This document shows, one piece after another, positions 46,595 through 54,999 of a stretch of DNA of 64,000 nt (positions within the stretch are counted from its first letter, which is position 1; the number at the start of each line of letters is the position of its first letter). The notes under the pieces are model-generated. The model was not told the origin of the DNA, searched no databases, and saw only the letters and a program-made list of their open reading frames with translations. The stretch comes from JAAEPI01 sp965212145 (GTDB lineage Bacteria > Bacteroidota > Bacteroidia > Cytophagales > Cyclobacteriaceae): positions 197,071 through 261,070 of the forward strand of contig CBDBUY010000010.1 in NCBI GenBank assembly GCA_965212145.1, given 5' to 3'. Made by a program: the position numbers and the translations under genes.

Positions 46595-47152
46595 ATGGCA
46601 GTTACTCCGTCCACAATGATGCCCCTGGGTACTCAAGCACCAGACTTCAATATTCTCGATGTAATATCCGGAGAAAAGAAAACTCTTAACGATATCAAGG
46701 GCGAGAAAGGCCTTGTGGTGATGTTCATCTGCGCTCACTGCCCGTATGTAAAGCATTTGGAAGAAGAGATCGCATTTGTTTCAGAAAAGTATCAGCGTAA
46801 AGGAATTGGATTTGTGGCCATCTCATCCAATGACGCGGCTGCTTACCCGGACGATGCACCGGAGAAACTGCTTGAGCAAGCCGAAGAAAATGATTTCGAT
46901 TTCCCATATCTCTATGACCGCACGCAGGAAGTTGCAAAAGCCTATGAAGCGGCTTGCACGCCTGATTTTTTCCTTTTTGATGCTGATTTGAAGTGCGTTT
47001 ATCGTGGAAGATTCGATGCATCAACGCCAGGTAATGAAGAGCCTGTGACAGGAGAAGACCTGCGAGAAGCCATGGATCAACTACTTGATGGCGCATCGGT
47101 TTACGAGGATCAAAAACCGAGTATGGGCTGCAATATCAAGTGGCGCTCGTAA
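46595..47152 (+). CDS. thioredoxin-fold (redoxin/AhpC-TSA-like) protein
   Basis: 185-aa cytoplasmic redox protein with a redoxin/AhpC-TSA-like fold. APDFNILDVISGEKKTLNDI is the family N-terminus. The active-site Cys pair is in VVMFICAHCPYVKHLEEEI (C-A-H-C). AACTPDFFLFDADLKCVYRG follows. Members of this subfamily are annotated as thioredoxin family proteins; no partner is visible. It starts at the ATG at 46595. A TAAATTTG sequence at 46562-46569 resembles a -7 promoter box, but no -33 element is present. Confidence 0.9.
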   Translation: MAVTPSTMMPLGTQAPDFNILDVISGEKKTLNDIKGEKGLVVMFICAHCPYVKHLEEEIAFVSEKYQRKGIGFVAISSNDAAAYPDDAPEKLLEQAEENDFDFPYLYDRTQEVAKAYEAACTPDFFLFDADLKCVYRGRFDASTPGNEEPVTGEDLREAMDQLLDGASVYEDQKPSMGCNIKWRS

Positions 47153-47205
47153 ATACCTTTTCTACCCTACTTCCTTTTGGCTAAATTGCGTTTCCTTTCA
47201 ATCGC

Positions 47206-48024
47206 ATGAGCGCAGCAAAAAAAGAAATCAAAAAAGTCACTACACACCAGCTTCAGGAGATGAAGGCGGCCGGTGACAAAATTGCCATGTTGACGGCCTA
47301 CGATTATTCCATGGCCAAAATCATCGACGGAGCGGGCGTGGACATCATCCTTGTGGGTGACTCAGCCTCCAACGTTATGGCTGGAAACGACACCACTGTC
47401 CCGATCACCCTGGATCATATGATCTGGCACGCTACTTCGGTGGTAAAAGCCGTGAATCGTGCACTTGTAGTGGTGGACGTCCCATTTGGGAGCTATCAAG
47501 GAAATTCCTCTGAAGCCCTTCGATCGTGCATCCGAATCATGAAAGAATCCGGTGGACATGCAGTGAAAATGGAAGGTGGCATAGAAATCAAAGAAAGCGT
47601 AGAGCGTGTGCTTTCGGCAGGGATTCCGGTCATGGGCCACTTAGGTTTGACTCCACAGTCCATTTATAAATTCGGAACCTACACGGTTAGGGCAAAAGAC
47701 GAAGAAGAAGCGGCCAAGCTGATTTCTGATGCTAAGCTTTTGGAGGAAATAGGGTGCTTCGGGATTGTACTGGAAAAAATCCCCGCTGAGCTTGCTAAGA
47801 AAGTGGCAGAGTCTGTGTCCATTCCGATAATCGGTATTGGAGCCGGCCCTGATGTAGACGGACAAGTGCTAGTCGTTCACGACATGTTAGGGATCACACA
47901 AGATTTCAAGCCTAGGTTTTTGCGGCAATACGCCGACCTGAACAAGACCATGAACGATGCAGTCAACAACTACATTCAGGACGTTAAAGAGGGAAGTTTC
48001 CCAAATAAAAAAGAGAGTTACTAA
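47206..48024 (+). CDS. panB: 3-methyl-2-oxobutanoate hydroxymethyltransferase
   Basis: First committed step of pantothenate (CoA) synthesis: transfers a hydroxymethyl group from methylene-tetrahydrofolate to 2-oxoisovalerate. The 272-aa protein carries KIAMLTAYDYSMAKIID, GVDIILVGDSASNVMAGND, VVVDVPFGSYQGNSSEA, AVKMEGG (Mg ligand region), PVMGHLGLTPQSIYKFG and PIIGIGAGPDVDGQVLV. It is followed after 20 bp by icd on the same strand. panC is not in the window. Confidence 0.95.
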   Translation: MSAAKKEIKKVTTHQLQEMKAAGDKIAMLTAYDYSMAKIIDGAGVDIILVGDSASNVMAGNDTTVPITLDHMIWHATSVVKAVNRALVVVDVPFGSYQGNSSEALRSCIRIMKESGGHAVKMEGGIEIKESVERVLSAGIPVMGHLGLTPQSIYKFGTYTVRAKDEEEAAKLISDAKLLEEIGCFGIVLEKIPAELAKKVAESVSIPIIGIGAGPDVDGQVLVVHDMLGITQDFKPRFLRQYADLNKTMNDAVNNYIQDVKEGSFPNKKESY

Positions 48025-48044
48025 ACAAAAATTCAAAGAAATAA

Positions 48045-50255
48045 ATGGCCAAGATCATTTACACCATCACCGACGAAGCGCCAGCATTGGCCACCCAATC
48101 TTTTCTTCCAATCATCCAGCGATTTGCAAAGCCGGCGAACATCGAAATCGAGACGAGAGACATCTCTCTGGCAGGAAGGATTCTGGCCAATTTCCCAGAC
48201 TACCTGTCCGATGATCAAAAAATTGGTGACGCTCTGACCGAGCTTGGTGAGCTAGCCAAAACGCCTGAAGCCAACATCATTAAACTGCCCAATGTCAGCG
48301 CATCCATTCCTCAGCTGATTGAAGCCATCAAGGAATTGCAAGGAAAAGGGTATAGCATCCCAAACTATCCGGACGAGCCAAAAAACGAGCAGGAAGAAGA
48401 AATCAAAAGCCGATACGATAAGATCAAAGGGAGCGCTGTGAATCCGGTTCTTAGAGAAGGCAACTCCGATCGGCGTGCACCAAAAGCCGTAAAAGAGTAC
48501 GCCAGAAACAACCCTCATTCTATGGGTACTTGGTCAGCGGATTCCAAAACGCATGTAGCCAGCATGCCGGAAGGTGATTTCTATGGTAGCGAAAAATCAG
48601 TCACATTGGGTGCGGCTACTTCGGTAAACATCGAATTTGAGTCCAATGGAGCGACCAAGGTTCTAAAAGGAGGCTTGGCATTGCAGGAAGGCGAGATCAT
48701 TGATGCATCGGTTTTGAGCATGAGCAAACTGAAGTCTTTCATCTCAGCGCAAATCCAGGATGCAAAAGATCAGGATGTTTTGTTCTCAATTCATATGAAG
48801 GCCACCATGATGAAGGTATCCGACCCCATCATCTTTGGGGCGGTGGTTGAAGTTTTCTTCAAAAACGTTTTTGAGAAATACGGTGACCTTTTTGAAGAAT
48901 TAGGCGTAGATACCAACAATGGACTTGGGGATGTTTTCTCCAAAATTGAATCGCTGGATGCTGACAAGAAAACAGAAGTCGAGGCTGCATTGCATGCTGC
49001 CATGGAGTCCGGACCGGACATGGCGATGGTGAATTCTGATAAGGGCATCACGAACCTTCATGTACCAAGTGACGTGATCATTGATGCATCCATGCCAGCC
49101 ATGATTCGGACATCTGGCCAGATGTGGAATAAGAACGGAAATCAGCAAGACACCAAAGCCGTCATTCCGGATCGATCTTACTCCGGGGTTTACCAGGCCG
49201 TAATCGACGATTGCAAGAAAAATGGAGCTTACGATCCATCCACGATGGGAACGGTACCAAATGTTGGCCTGATGGCACAAAAAGCCGAAGAATATGGCTC
49301 GCATGACAAGACTTTCCAACTTGATGCTGATGGTGTTGTGAAAGTGAAGGATGCTGCTGGAAATGTTCTTGTAGAAGAAAACGTTAAGGCTGGAGATATC
49401 TTCAGAATGTGCCAAACGAAAGACGCGCCGGTTCAGGATTGGGTGAAGTTGGCAGTGACAAGAGCGCGTGCTACCGACGTTCCAGCTGTTTTTTGGTTAG
49501 ACGAGAATAGAGGTCACGATGCAGAACTGATCAAAAAGGTGAACGCATACCTACCTGATCACGACACTTCCGGGTTGGACATCAGAATTCTGGCGCCAGT
49601 GGAAGCCACTCAATTTTCGGTGGAAAGAATCAGAAAGGGAGAAGACACGATCTCTGTAACCGGAAACGTTTTGAGAGATTATTTGACGGATTTGTTCCCT
49701 ATTCTTGAGGTTGGCACCAGCGCCAAAATGCTCTCCATCGTACCATTGATGAATGGGGGTGGATTGTTCGAAACTGGTGCAGGAGGCTCAGCTCCCAAGC
49801 ACGTGCAGCAGTTTGTGAAAGAAGGTCACTTACGATGGGATTCATTGGGTGAGTTCATGGCTTTGGCTGCTTCCTTGGAACACCTCAGCAACGCCGATGA
49901 CAATCCGCGAGCCAAAATTCTTGGAGAAGCCTTGGATTCAGCCACTTCTAAATTCCTCCAAGAAAACAAGTCCCCATCTCGAAAAGTCAATGAAATTGAC
50001 AACCGAGGATCGCATTTCTATCTTGCCATGTACTGGGCAGAGGCACTTGCCAGTCAGGATGCAGATCAGGAGCTAAAATCTCAGTTCGCTTCGCTTGCTT
50101 CAGAAATAATGGCGAATGAATCGAAAATCAATGAAGAATTATTGGCAGCTCAAGGTGCTCCTGTTGATATTGGAGGGTATTACTGGCCTGAGGATGAGAA
50201 GGTCGTAGCGGCCATGCGGCCAAGTCAAACTCTGAACAAGTTGGTCAATTCTTAA
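48045..50255 (+). CDS. icd: isocitrate dehydrogenase (NADP+), monomeric type
   Basis: Oxidative decarboxylation of isocitrate to 2-oxoglutarate in the TCA cycle, yielding NADPH. At 736 aa it is the large monomeric type, unrelated in length to the roughly 420-aa dimeric enzymes. Conserved blocks: AKIIYTITDEAPALATQSFLP, EGNSDRRAPKAVKEYARNNP (substrate-binding Ser/Arg region), HSMGTWSADSKTHVASM, DASMPAMIRTSGQMWNKNG, AVIPDRSYSGVYQAVIDDCK and VFWLDENRGHDAELIKKV. Probably co-transcribed with panB. Converges on the SnoaL-like gene. Confidence 0.95.
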   Translation: MAKIIYTITDEAPALATQSFLPIIQRFAKPANIEIETRDISLAGRILANFPDYLSDDQKIGDALTELGELAKTPEANIIKLPNVSASIPQLIEAIKELQGKGYSIPNYPDEPKNEQEEEIKSRYDKIKGSAVNPVLREGNSDRRAPKAVKEYARNNPHSMGTWSADSKTHVASMPEGDFYGSEKSVTLGAATSVNIEFESNGATKVLKGGLALQEGEIIDASVLSMSKLKSFISAQIQDAKDQDVLFSIHMKATMMKVSDPIIFGAVVEVFFKNVFEKYGDLFEELGVDTNNGLGDVFSKIESLDADKKTEVEAALHAAMESGPDMAMVNSDKGITNLHVPSDVIIDASMPAMIRTSGQMWNKNGNQQDTKAVIPDRSYSGVYQAVIDDCKKNGAYDPSTMGTVPNVGLMAQKAEEYGSHDKTFQLDADGVVKVKDAAGNVLVEENVKAGDIFRMCQTKDAPVQDWVKLAVTRARATDVPAVFWLDENRGHDAELIKKVNAYLPDHDTSGLDIRILAPVEATQFSVERIRKGEDTISVTGNVLRDYLTDLFPILEVGTSAKMLSIVPLMNGGGLFETGAGGSAPKHVQQFVKEGHLRWDSLGEFMALAASLEHLSNADDNPRAKILGEALDSATSKFLQENKSPSRKVNEIDNRGSHFYLAMYWAEALASQDADQELKSQFASLASEIMANESKINEELLAAQGAPVDIGGYYWPEDEKVVAAMRPSQTLNKLVNS

Positions 50256-50269
50256 ATTGAAATGAGGTT

Positions 50270-50300
50270 CTGGATTTCATTCAAAATGTATGAAATCCAG
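50270..50300. terminator. hairpin between convergent icd and SnoaL-like genes
   Basis: An 11-bp perfect inverted repeat (CTGGATTTCAT and ATGAAATCCAG) with a 9-nt loop lies 15 bp after the icd stop. It overlaps the last codons of the convergent gene. No T-run follows on either strand, so termination is possible but not certain. Confidence 0.4.
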
Positions 50301-50762
50301 GGCTGCATACATTTTTGGGTTCACACGCTGGTGGCCGATTTTCGAGGAATCATAGTCCCTTGCGATCTTCCAAACGCCATCTACTTTCCTTAATTCAACA
50401 TGAAATCGTGAAATGTAGGATTCGGCATCATTCGGTGACTTCACCCGATAAAAACCCATTTCGTAAGCAATGTCCCCATTCACCTGGCGGTAGTCAAAAG
50501 CGAACTCAATCGTTCGATTTTTGCCACCTCCGTCCGCCATTTGCTTCATGTTCCTTTTCTTGTATTCTTCCCCAATCAGTAGACTCTTAGAGCCAATCCG
50601 TACAATATCTGTTGTATGAAGACGATTGAAGGCCTTGGCGTCCCGAGCTTCCCAGGATTGGGTGAACGGGACCCACACTTGCTGATTGATCAATTCACGC
50701 TCGGTTTGCCCAAAAACGTTGATCGAAAAAAGGAAAAAAGCAACGAGTAAAAATTTGTTCAT
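50277..50762 (-). CDS. secreted SnoaL/DUF4440-like (NTF2-fold) protein
   Basis: 161-aa small protein with a signal peptide (MNKFLLVAFFLFSINVFGQ). The mature part resembles NTF2-like ketosteroid isomerase/DUF4440 domains (WVPFTQSWEARDAKAFNRLH, YISRFHVELRKVDGVWKIARDYDSS). These usually form small-molecule-binding or scaffold folds. Function unknown. The C-terminal codons lie inside a hairpin shared with the icd 3' region. It is divergent from the TetR gene across about 135 bp. Confidence 0.8.
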   Translation of the reverse strand: MNKFLLVAFFLFSINVFGQTERELINQQVWVPFTQSWEARDAKAFNRLHTTDIVRIGSKSLLIGEEYKKRNMKQMADGGGKNRTIEFAFDYRQVNGDIAYEMGFYRVKSPNDAESYISRFHVELRKVDGVWKIARDYDSSKIGHQRVNPKMYAALDFIHFE

Positions 50763-50863
50763 GATTTCAGAAGAGTTAGGTCATTATTGCTTAAACGAAT
50801 TTGACAGAAAATCAGATAATTTCTATCATTAATATTTTTAGATGATCAACTTTTTTCCATCAG

Positions 50864-50879
50864 ACTAACAACCATTAGT
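50864..50879. promoter_or_regulatory. possible TetR operator
   Basis: Inverted repeat ACTAA-6 bp-TTAGT lies 17 bp before the TetR start, in the region between divergent genes. Autoregulation of the TetR-paaE operon is a common arrangement; the site itself is inferred. Confidence 0.35.
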
Positions 50880-50896
50880 TTATTTAACTTCGCCTG

Positions 50897-51475
50897 ATGC
50901 TCGTTCAGGAACCCACCCGAAAAGACGAAATTTTAACCCAGGCAGCTCATCTGTTTAGGATCAAGGGGTATGCCGCAACCTCCATGAGAGATCTGGCTAG
51001 TACCGTGGGCATGGAAGCGGCCAGCCTGTACAATCACATGAGCAGTAAGCAGCATTTGCTGGAAACCATCTGCAAGAATGTAGCTGAGAAGCACGCCAGC
51101 AACTTGACCAAACTTACCTCTATTTCCGGTTTGGCTATGGAGCGCATCGAGTGGCTTTTGAGAGAGCACATTCGGGTAAATCTTACCATCCCTGAAATGG
51201 CAGCCGTGGCAGAAGACGAATGGAATCATCTGGACGAGGATTACAAGGTGAAATTTCTCGACCTCAGAAAAGTTTATGAAAATACCTTGAAAGGTCTTTT
51301 GGAAGAGGGGAAGGCTGAAGGGAGTGTGAAAGAATTTGATAGTGAAGTGCTGCTTTACACCCTACTTTCTTCCTTACAGTGGCTGCACCATTGGTACCGT
51401 CAAAAAAGGCCGATCTCGGCAGCTGAAGTGGAAAAGGAAATGATTGAAATGATTCTGACAGGAATTAAAAAATAA
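50897..51475 (+). CDS. TetR/AcrR-family transcriptional regulator
   Basis: 192-aa DNA-binding repressor-type protein. The N-terminal helix-turn-helix is clear (ILTQAAHLFRIKGYAATSMRDLASTVGMEAASLYNHMSSKQHLLE). A variable ligand-binding C-terminal domain follows. It is 2 bp upstream of paaE on the same strand. A TetR next to phenylacetate genes often senses phenylacetyl-CoA (PaaR-like), but that is only inference here. Confidence 0.92.
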   Translation: MLVQEPTRKDEILTQAAHLFRIKGYAATSMRDLASTVGMEAASLYNHMSSKQHLLETICKNVAEKHASNLTKLTSISGLAMERIEWLLREHIRVNLTIPEMAAVAEDEWNHLDEDYKVKFLDLRKVYENTLKGLLEEGKAEGSVKEFDSEVLLYTLLSSLQWLHHWYRQKRPISAAEVEKEMIEMILTGIKK

Positions 51476-51477
51476 AC

Positions 51478-52542
51478 ATGGCGAAGTTTTACAAAGCAAA
51501 GATCAAAGAACTCACCCGACCAACGGACGAATCCGTTTCATTGGTGTTTGACTTGCCTGAAGAGGCCAAAAAAGACTTTACCTATTTGCCTGGTCAACAT
51601 CTCACAGTCAGAACCATGGTCAACGGCGAGGACACGCGACGATCCTATTCCATTTGTAGCTGCCCGTTGGATGAAGACCTGACCATCGCCATTAAAAAAG
51701 TCGATGGCGGAATGTTCTCCACCTACGCCTGTGAAGAACTCAAAGTGGGTGACGAACTGGAGTTGATGCCTCCTACCGGCCATTTCCATCCAAAGCTGGA
51801 TGCTGCCAGTGAGAAACTATATGTGGCCTTTGCCAGCGGTAGTGGCATCACTCCCATAATCTCGATCATCAAAACGGTTCTCGCCACTGAACCAGCTAGC
51901 CGGTTCATACTTTTCTATGGCAACCAGCGCACCAGTTCGATCATTTTCAGAGAGGAGTTGGAGGGGTTGAAGAACGAGTACGTTCAGAACTTCAGTCTGC
52001 ATCACATCCTGAGTCGAGAACGCCAGGAGTCTGACCTTTTCAACGGCCGAATTGACAAAGAAAAAATCGAGAAATACGCCAAGGTGTATTTCGATCCGAC
52101 TGATGTAGATGAAGTCTTTATCTGTGGACCGGAGCAAATGATTCTGTCCATCGAAGAAACCCTTCTTGATCTGGGGGTAGAAAAGGATAAGGTGCACACG
52201 GAACTCTTTACTTCTCCGCTCGGCAAACTCGGCGAAGGCAAAGTGGAAATAAAACATGACACCAAACATGCGGAGGTCACGATCATTCAGGACGGCAGCA
52301 AATTCAGCTTCCCCTATGACTCGGATAAATCCATCCTGGATGCGGCCTTTGACAAGGGAGCCGATTTACCTTACGCCTGCAAGGGCGGAGTGTGCTCCAC
52401 CTGTGTCGCGAGGTTAGAAAAAGGGGATGTGGACATGGACGTGAATTACGCACTGGAACCGGACGAACTAGCGAGAGGTCTGGTGCTGACTTGTCAGTCC
52501 TTCCCGAAATCAGATGAGGTAGTTTTGAATTTTGATGTCTAA
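51478..52542 (+). CDS. paaE: PaaE-like 1,2-phenylacetyl-CoA epoxidase reductase subunit
   Basis: Electron-transfer oxidoreductase of 354 aa. Domain order: FAD-binding (KDFTYLPGQHLTVRTMV, RRSYSICSCP), NAD-binding (FASGSGITPIISIIKTVL, EVFICGPEQMI) and a C-terminal plant-type [2Fe-2S] ferredoxin domain (PYACKGGVCSTCVARLEKG and a later Cys in LVLTCQSFPK). This is the arrangement of PaaE, which feeds electrons to the PaaABCD epoxidase. No paaABCD genes occur in the window, so it may serve another oxygenase or a paa cluster elsewhere. Follows the TetR gene after 2 bp. Confidence 0.85.
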   Translation: MAKFYKAKIKELTRPTDESVSLVFDLPEEAKKDFTYLPGQHLTVRTMVNGEDTRRSYSICSCPLDEDLTIAIKKVDGGMFSTYACEELKVGDELELMPPTGHFHPKLDAASEKLYVAFASGSGITPIISIIKTVLATEPASRFILFYGNQRTSSIIFREELEGLKNEYVQNFSLHHILSRERQESDLFNGRIDKEKIEKYAKVYFDPTDVDEVFICGPEQMILSIEETLLDLGVEKDKVHTELFTSPLGKLGEGKVEIKHDTKHAEVTIIQDGSKFSFPYDSDKSILDAAFDKGADLPYACKGGVCSTCVARLEKGDVDMDVNYALEPDELARGLVLTCQSFPKSDEVVLNFDV

Positions 52543-52566
52543 CCGACCTTCCTCTTAAATTCAAGC

Positions 52567-52588
52567 CGTTCGGCTGGCCTTGTCGAAC
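52567..52588. repeat. short imperfect palindrome after paaE
   Basis: GTTCG...CGAAC imperfect palindrome of about 20 bp in the paaE-nifU spacer, resembling short REP-type sequences. Single copy in this window, no T-run. Confidence 0.3.
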
Positions 52589-52625
52589 TTTTCCACCAAC
52601 TTTGTCCTTGTTAAAAGAAAAGCAC

Positions 52626-53213
52626 ATGGAAACGCAAGAAAAAAGAGCCATCTCACTTTATACAGAAGCCAGTCCCAATCCGAATTCCTTGAAATTCGTG
52701 GCTAATGTGATGCTGATTCCCGAAGGTGTGAGCCGTGACTATCCAACCCTTGAGTCGGCTAAAGATGCACCTCTGGCTGCAATCCTTTTTGAGCAATTTC
52801 CATTTGTGACCCGTGTATTTTACATGAGCAATTTCGTAACGGTAACTAAAGACGAAGAGACTGATTGGTTCGAGGTGAAGGCCAAAGTCCAGCAATCCAT
52901 CAAGGAGCACCTGGAAGCAGGTAAAGCGTTGTTAACAGAAGAAATCGAGCAACCCGATCACGCCGTATCGGATGATGACTCTGACCTTGAAGTAAAAATC
53001 AAAGGAATTCTTGATGAGTACATTCGTCCGGCTGTGGAAATGGACGGTGGAGCGATCGCTTTCCACTCATTCAATGAAGGCAAAGTCAAAGTGACTCTCC
53101 AAGGTTCATGCAGCGGATGCCCATCTTCTACGGTTACATTGAAAGCCGGAATCGAGAATCTACTCAAGCGGATGGTTCCTGAAGTGCAGGAAGTGGAGGC
53201 TGAGGAGGGGTAA
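52626..53213 (+). CDS. Nfu-type (NifU-family) Fe-S cluster scaffold protein
   Basis: Carrier or scaffold for Fe-S cluster assembly. From the ATG at 52626 it is 195 aa; an upstream TTG at 52602 is less likely. Residues about 7-95 form the Nfu N-terminal domain (YTEASPNPNSLKFVANVML, FPFVTRVFYMSNFVTVTK). Residues about 120-190 form the NifU C-terminal domain with the cluster-binding Cys pair in LQGSCSGCPSSTVTLK. The C-terminus is acidic. The neighbouring PaaE is itself an Fe-S protein, but a functional link is only suggested by proximity. A palindromic repeat copy follows. Confidence 0.9.
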   Translation: METQEKRAISLYTEASPNPNSLKFVANVMLIPEGVSRDYPTLESAKDAPLAAILFEQFPFVTRVFYMSNFVTVTKDEETDWFEVKAKVQQSIKEHLEAGKALLTEEIEQPDHAVSDDDSDLEVKIKGILDEYIRPAVEMDGGAIAFHSFNEGKVKVTLQGSCSGCPSSTVTLKAGIENLLKRMVPEVQEVEAEEG

Positions 53214-53228
53214 ATCGGCACAAATAAA

Positions 53229-53302
53229 TAGACCCTGAAACAAGTTCAGGGTGACATTCACTACCGCTTATTAAGTCATGCTGAACTCGTTTCAGCATCT
53301 AT
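53229..53302. repeat. palindromic REP/MITE-like element, copy C
   Basis: Left half TAGACCCTGAAACAAGTT... and right half ...CGTTTCAGCATCTATTT are inverted copies. The terminal inverted match is about 33 bp once the flanking AAATAAATAGA/TCTATTTATTT is counted. The right end abuts the TAA stop (53303-53305) of the rhomboid gene. It lies between convergent genes with no ORF inside. Confidence 0.85.
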
Positions 53303-54196
53303 TTATTTACTGGCATTAAAAAGCTTCTGCTTTTCTTCCTTGCTTAGGCTCTCATAACCCTTTTGAGAAATCTTATCTAGGATCGCATCAATTTCCTCTT
53401 GAGAGGTGCTACTGGCGGATGATGCCTTTTTCGAACCCGAGGCAGTTCTTTTCCTTGTCTTTTTCTCTGACCGATGAGTCACCCGAATTTTGGGCTGTGG
53501 GGAAAATAAGGCTTTCAAGAAATTTACTGATTTGATCACCCAGCCACCAATATTGTTTCCTTTCTTCAACTGTGTGATATAAATCCAACCCAAAATTGCG
53601 CCCCCCAGGTGGGCAAATTCTCCACCCACATTCGCATTACCTCTAGTTCCCGTAAGTATCAGAAATACTGACACCAAAGCGATATACTTGATTTTCACCG
53701 GACCAATCAAGATCAAATGCATCGTGTAATTGGGCATGAAAACCGCTGCGGCGACAACTGTGGCCGTCACTCCAGCACTTGCCCCAACGATGGTCGCATC
53801 GTCAACTACTGACTCAAATCCAGGGATCGCATTGTAGCCGAGGATAAAAGCAAGAACGCCAACCAAGCCACCCAGCACGTAAATAGCAATAACTTTTTCA
53901 CTTCCCAGAAATTCCTGGATCAATTTCCCGAACCAGTAGAACCAAAGCATATTGAAGAGAATATGGAAAAACCCGTCATGGACAAACATGTAGGTCACGA
54001 TAGTCCAAATTCTAGTTGGTAAAATGGACAGATTCGACGTTGCGCCTAACCACGGTCGGATGTATTCAGCCAGCCCGAAAATGAACATGAAGCCCGTGAT
54101 CACAAACACTATCGCATTGATAATGATGATCTGGGCCACCGCATTATTTGGGCGGTTCCATGCATTTCTAAAATCGTCTCTGATACTCCCGTTCAT
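53303..54196 (-). CDS. rhomboid-family intramembrane serine protease (basic C-terminal tail)
   Basis: 297-aa polytopic membrane protease. Catalytic Ser in TIVGASAGVTATVVAA and catalytic His in EFAHLGGAILGWIYI; the first-loop HILFNMLWFYWFG is also conserved. After about residue 230 the membrane domain gives way to a Lys/Arg/Ser-rich cytoplasmic tail (HRSEKKTRKRTASGSKKASS) with a helical end. The start shares one base with the upstream rhomboid stop (TAATG). Substrate unknown. Confidence 0.92.
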   Translation of the reverse strand: MNGSIRDDFRNAWNRPNNAVAQIIIINAIVFVITGFMFIFGLAEYIRPWLGATSNLSILPTRIWTIVTYMFVHDGFFHILFNMLWFYWFGKLIQEFLGSEKVIAIYVLGGLVGVLAFILGYNAIPGFESVVDDATIVGASAGVTATVVAAAVFMPNYTMHLILIGPVKIKYIALVSVFLILTGTRGNANVGGEFAHLGGAILGWIYITQLKKGNNIGGWVIKSVNFLKALFSPQPKIRVTHRSEKKTRKRTASGSKKASSASSTSQEEIDAILDKISQKGYESLSKEEKQKLFNASK

Positions 54197-54999
54197 TAGT
54201 ACAATCGTGTTTTATCCTCACCCCAGGCCTTCAACAAGATAAATGCCACCAACATTCCCCCAAGGTGCGCCAAATGCGCCACATTATCTCCAGGTGTCCG
54301 CTGGAACTCCGAATACAACTCATAGAGTCCATAGAAGAGCACCAAATATTTGGCCTTGACCGGGAAAAGGAAATAAATGTAAATCATGGTGTTTGGAAAC
54401 AACATGGCAAAAGCCAATAAAATCCCAAACACAGCCCCAGAAGCACCCACCATGTTTCGGTCAACATTGACATTATAAATTTCCCGAACCCAATTCACAG
54501 TTTGTCTCGCCAGGGTCTGGCTATTTGGATTTTCATCATACTCCTCAGACAGTTGGTACATGACCTCAAACTCGCGATAAGCCCCTATGTCTCTCACATC
54601 ATGATCTAAAATGAACGTGTAAAAATCTCCCGGATTGGGGTTCTCTATGTAGCGCTCTGCATCTTGCTTGAGCGGATATTTCTCCACGAAATCCGCAATT
54701 CCAAAAAGTGCTCCGGCCCCAAGTCCACATATCAGGTAAAACTGAACAAATCGCTTACTGCCCCAGACGGTTTCCAACATTGGCCCGAAAAAGAATACGG
54801 CGAGCATATTTCCGAATATGTGTCCGAATCCCCCGTGCATCCACATGTAGGTGAATGGCTGATAAATCGCGAAATCATCCGAGAAAATAACCCGCATGCC
54901 GAAAATATCTCCGAGCGGAAAACGTAGAAATGCCTCAATCAGGAAGAGAGCGAAATTGATAATAAGGATGGCCTTAACCGCGGGAGTGAGTCTGAACAT
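54196..54999 (-). CDS. rhomboid-family intramembrane serine protease (large loop insertion)
   Basis: 267-aa rhomboid protease. Catalytic Ser in NMVGASGAVFGILLAFAML, catalytic His in AHLAHLGGMLVAFILL; HGGFGHIFGNMLAVFFFGP is the conserved early-loop block. Between the membrane segment ending GALFGIADF and the Ser motif lies a hydrophilic insertion of about 85 residues (EKYPLKQDAERYIENP... to NVNVDRN). This is longer than in simple six-helix rhomboids. Start/stop junctions to mutL (upstream) and the second rhomboid (downstream) are both one-base TAATG overlaps. Confidence 0.92.
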   Translation of the reverse strand: MFRLTPAVKAILIINFALFLIEAFLRFPLGDIFGMRVIFSDDFAIYQPFTYMWMHGGFGHIFGNMLAVFFFGPMLETVWGSKRFVQFYLICGLGAGALFGIADFVEKYPLKQDAERYIENPNPGDFYTFILDHDVRDIGAYREFEVMYQLSEEYDENPNSQTLARQTVNWVREIYNVNVDRNMVGASGAVFGILLAFAMLFPNTMIYIYFLFPVKAKYLVLFYGLYELYSEFQRTPGDNVAHLAHLGGMLVAFILLKAWGEDKTRLY

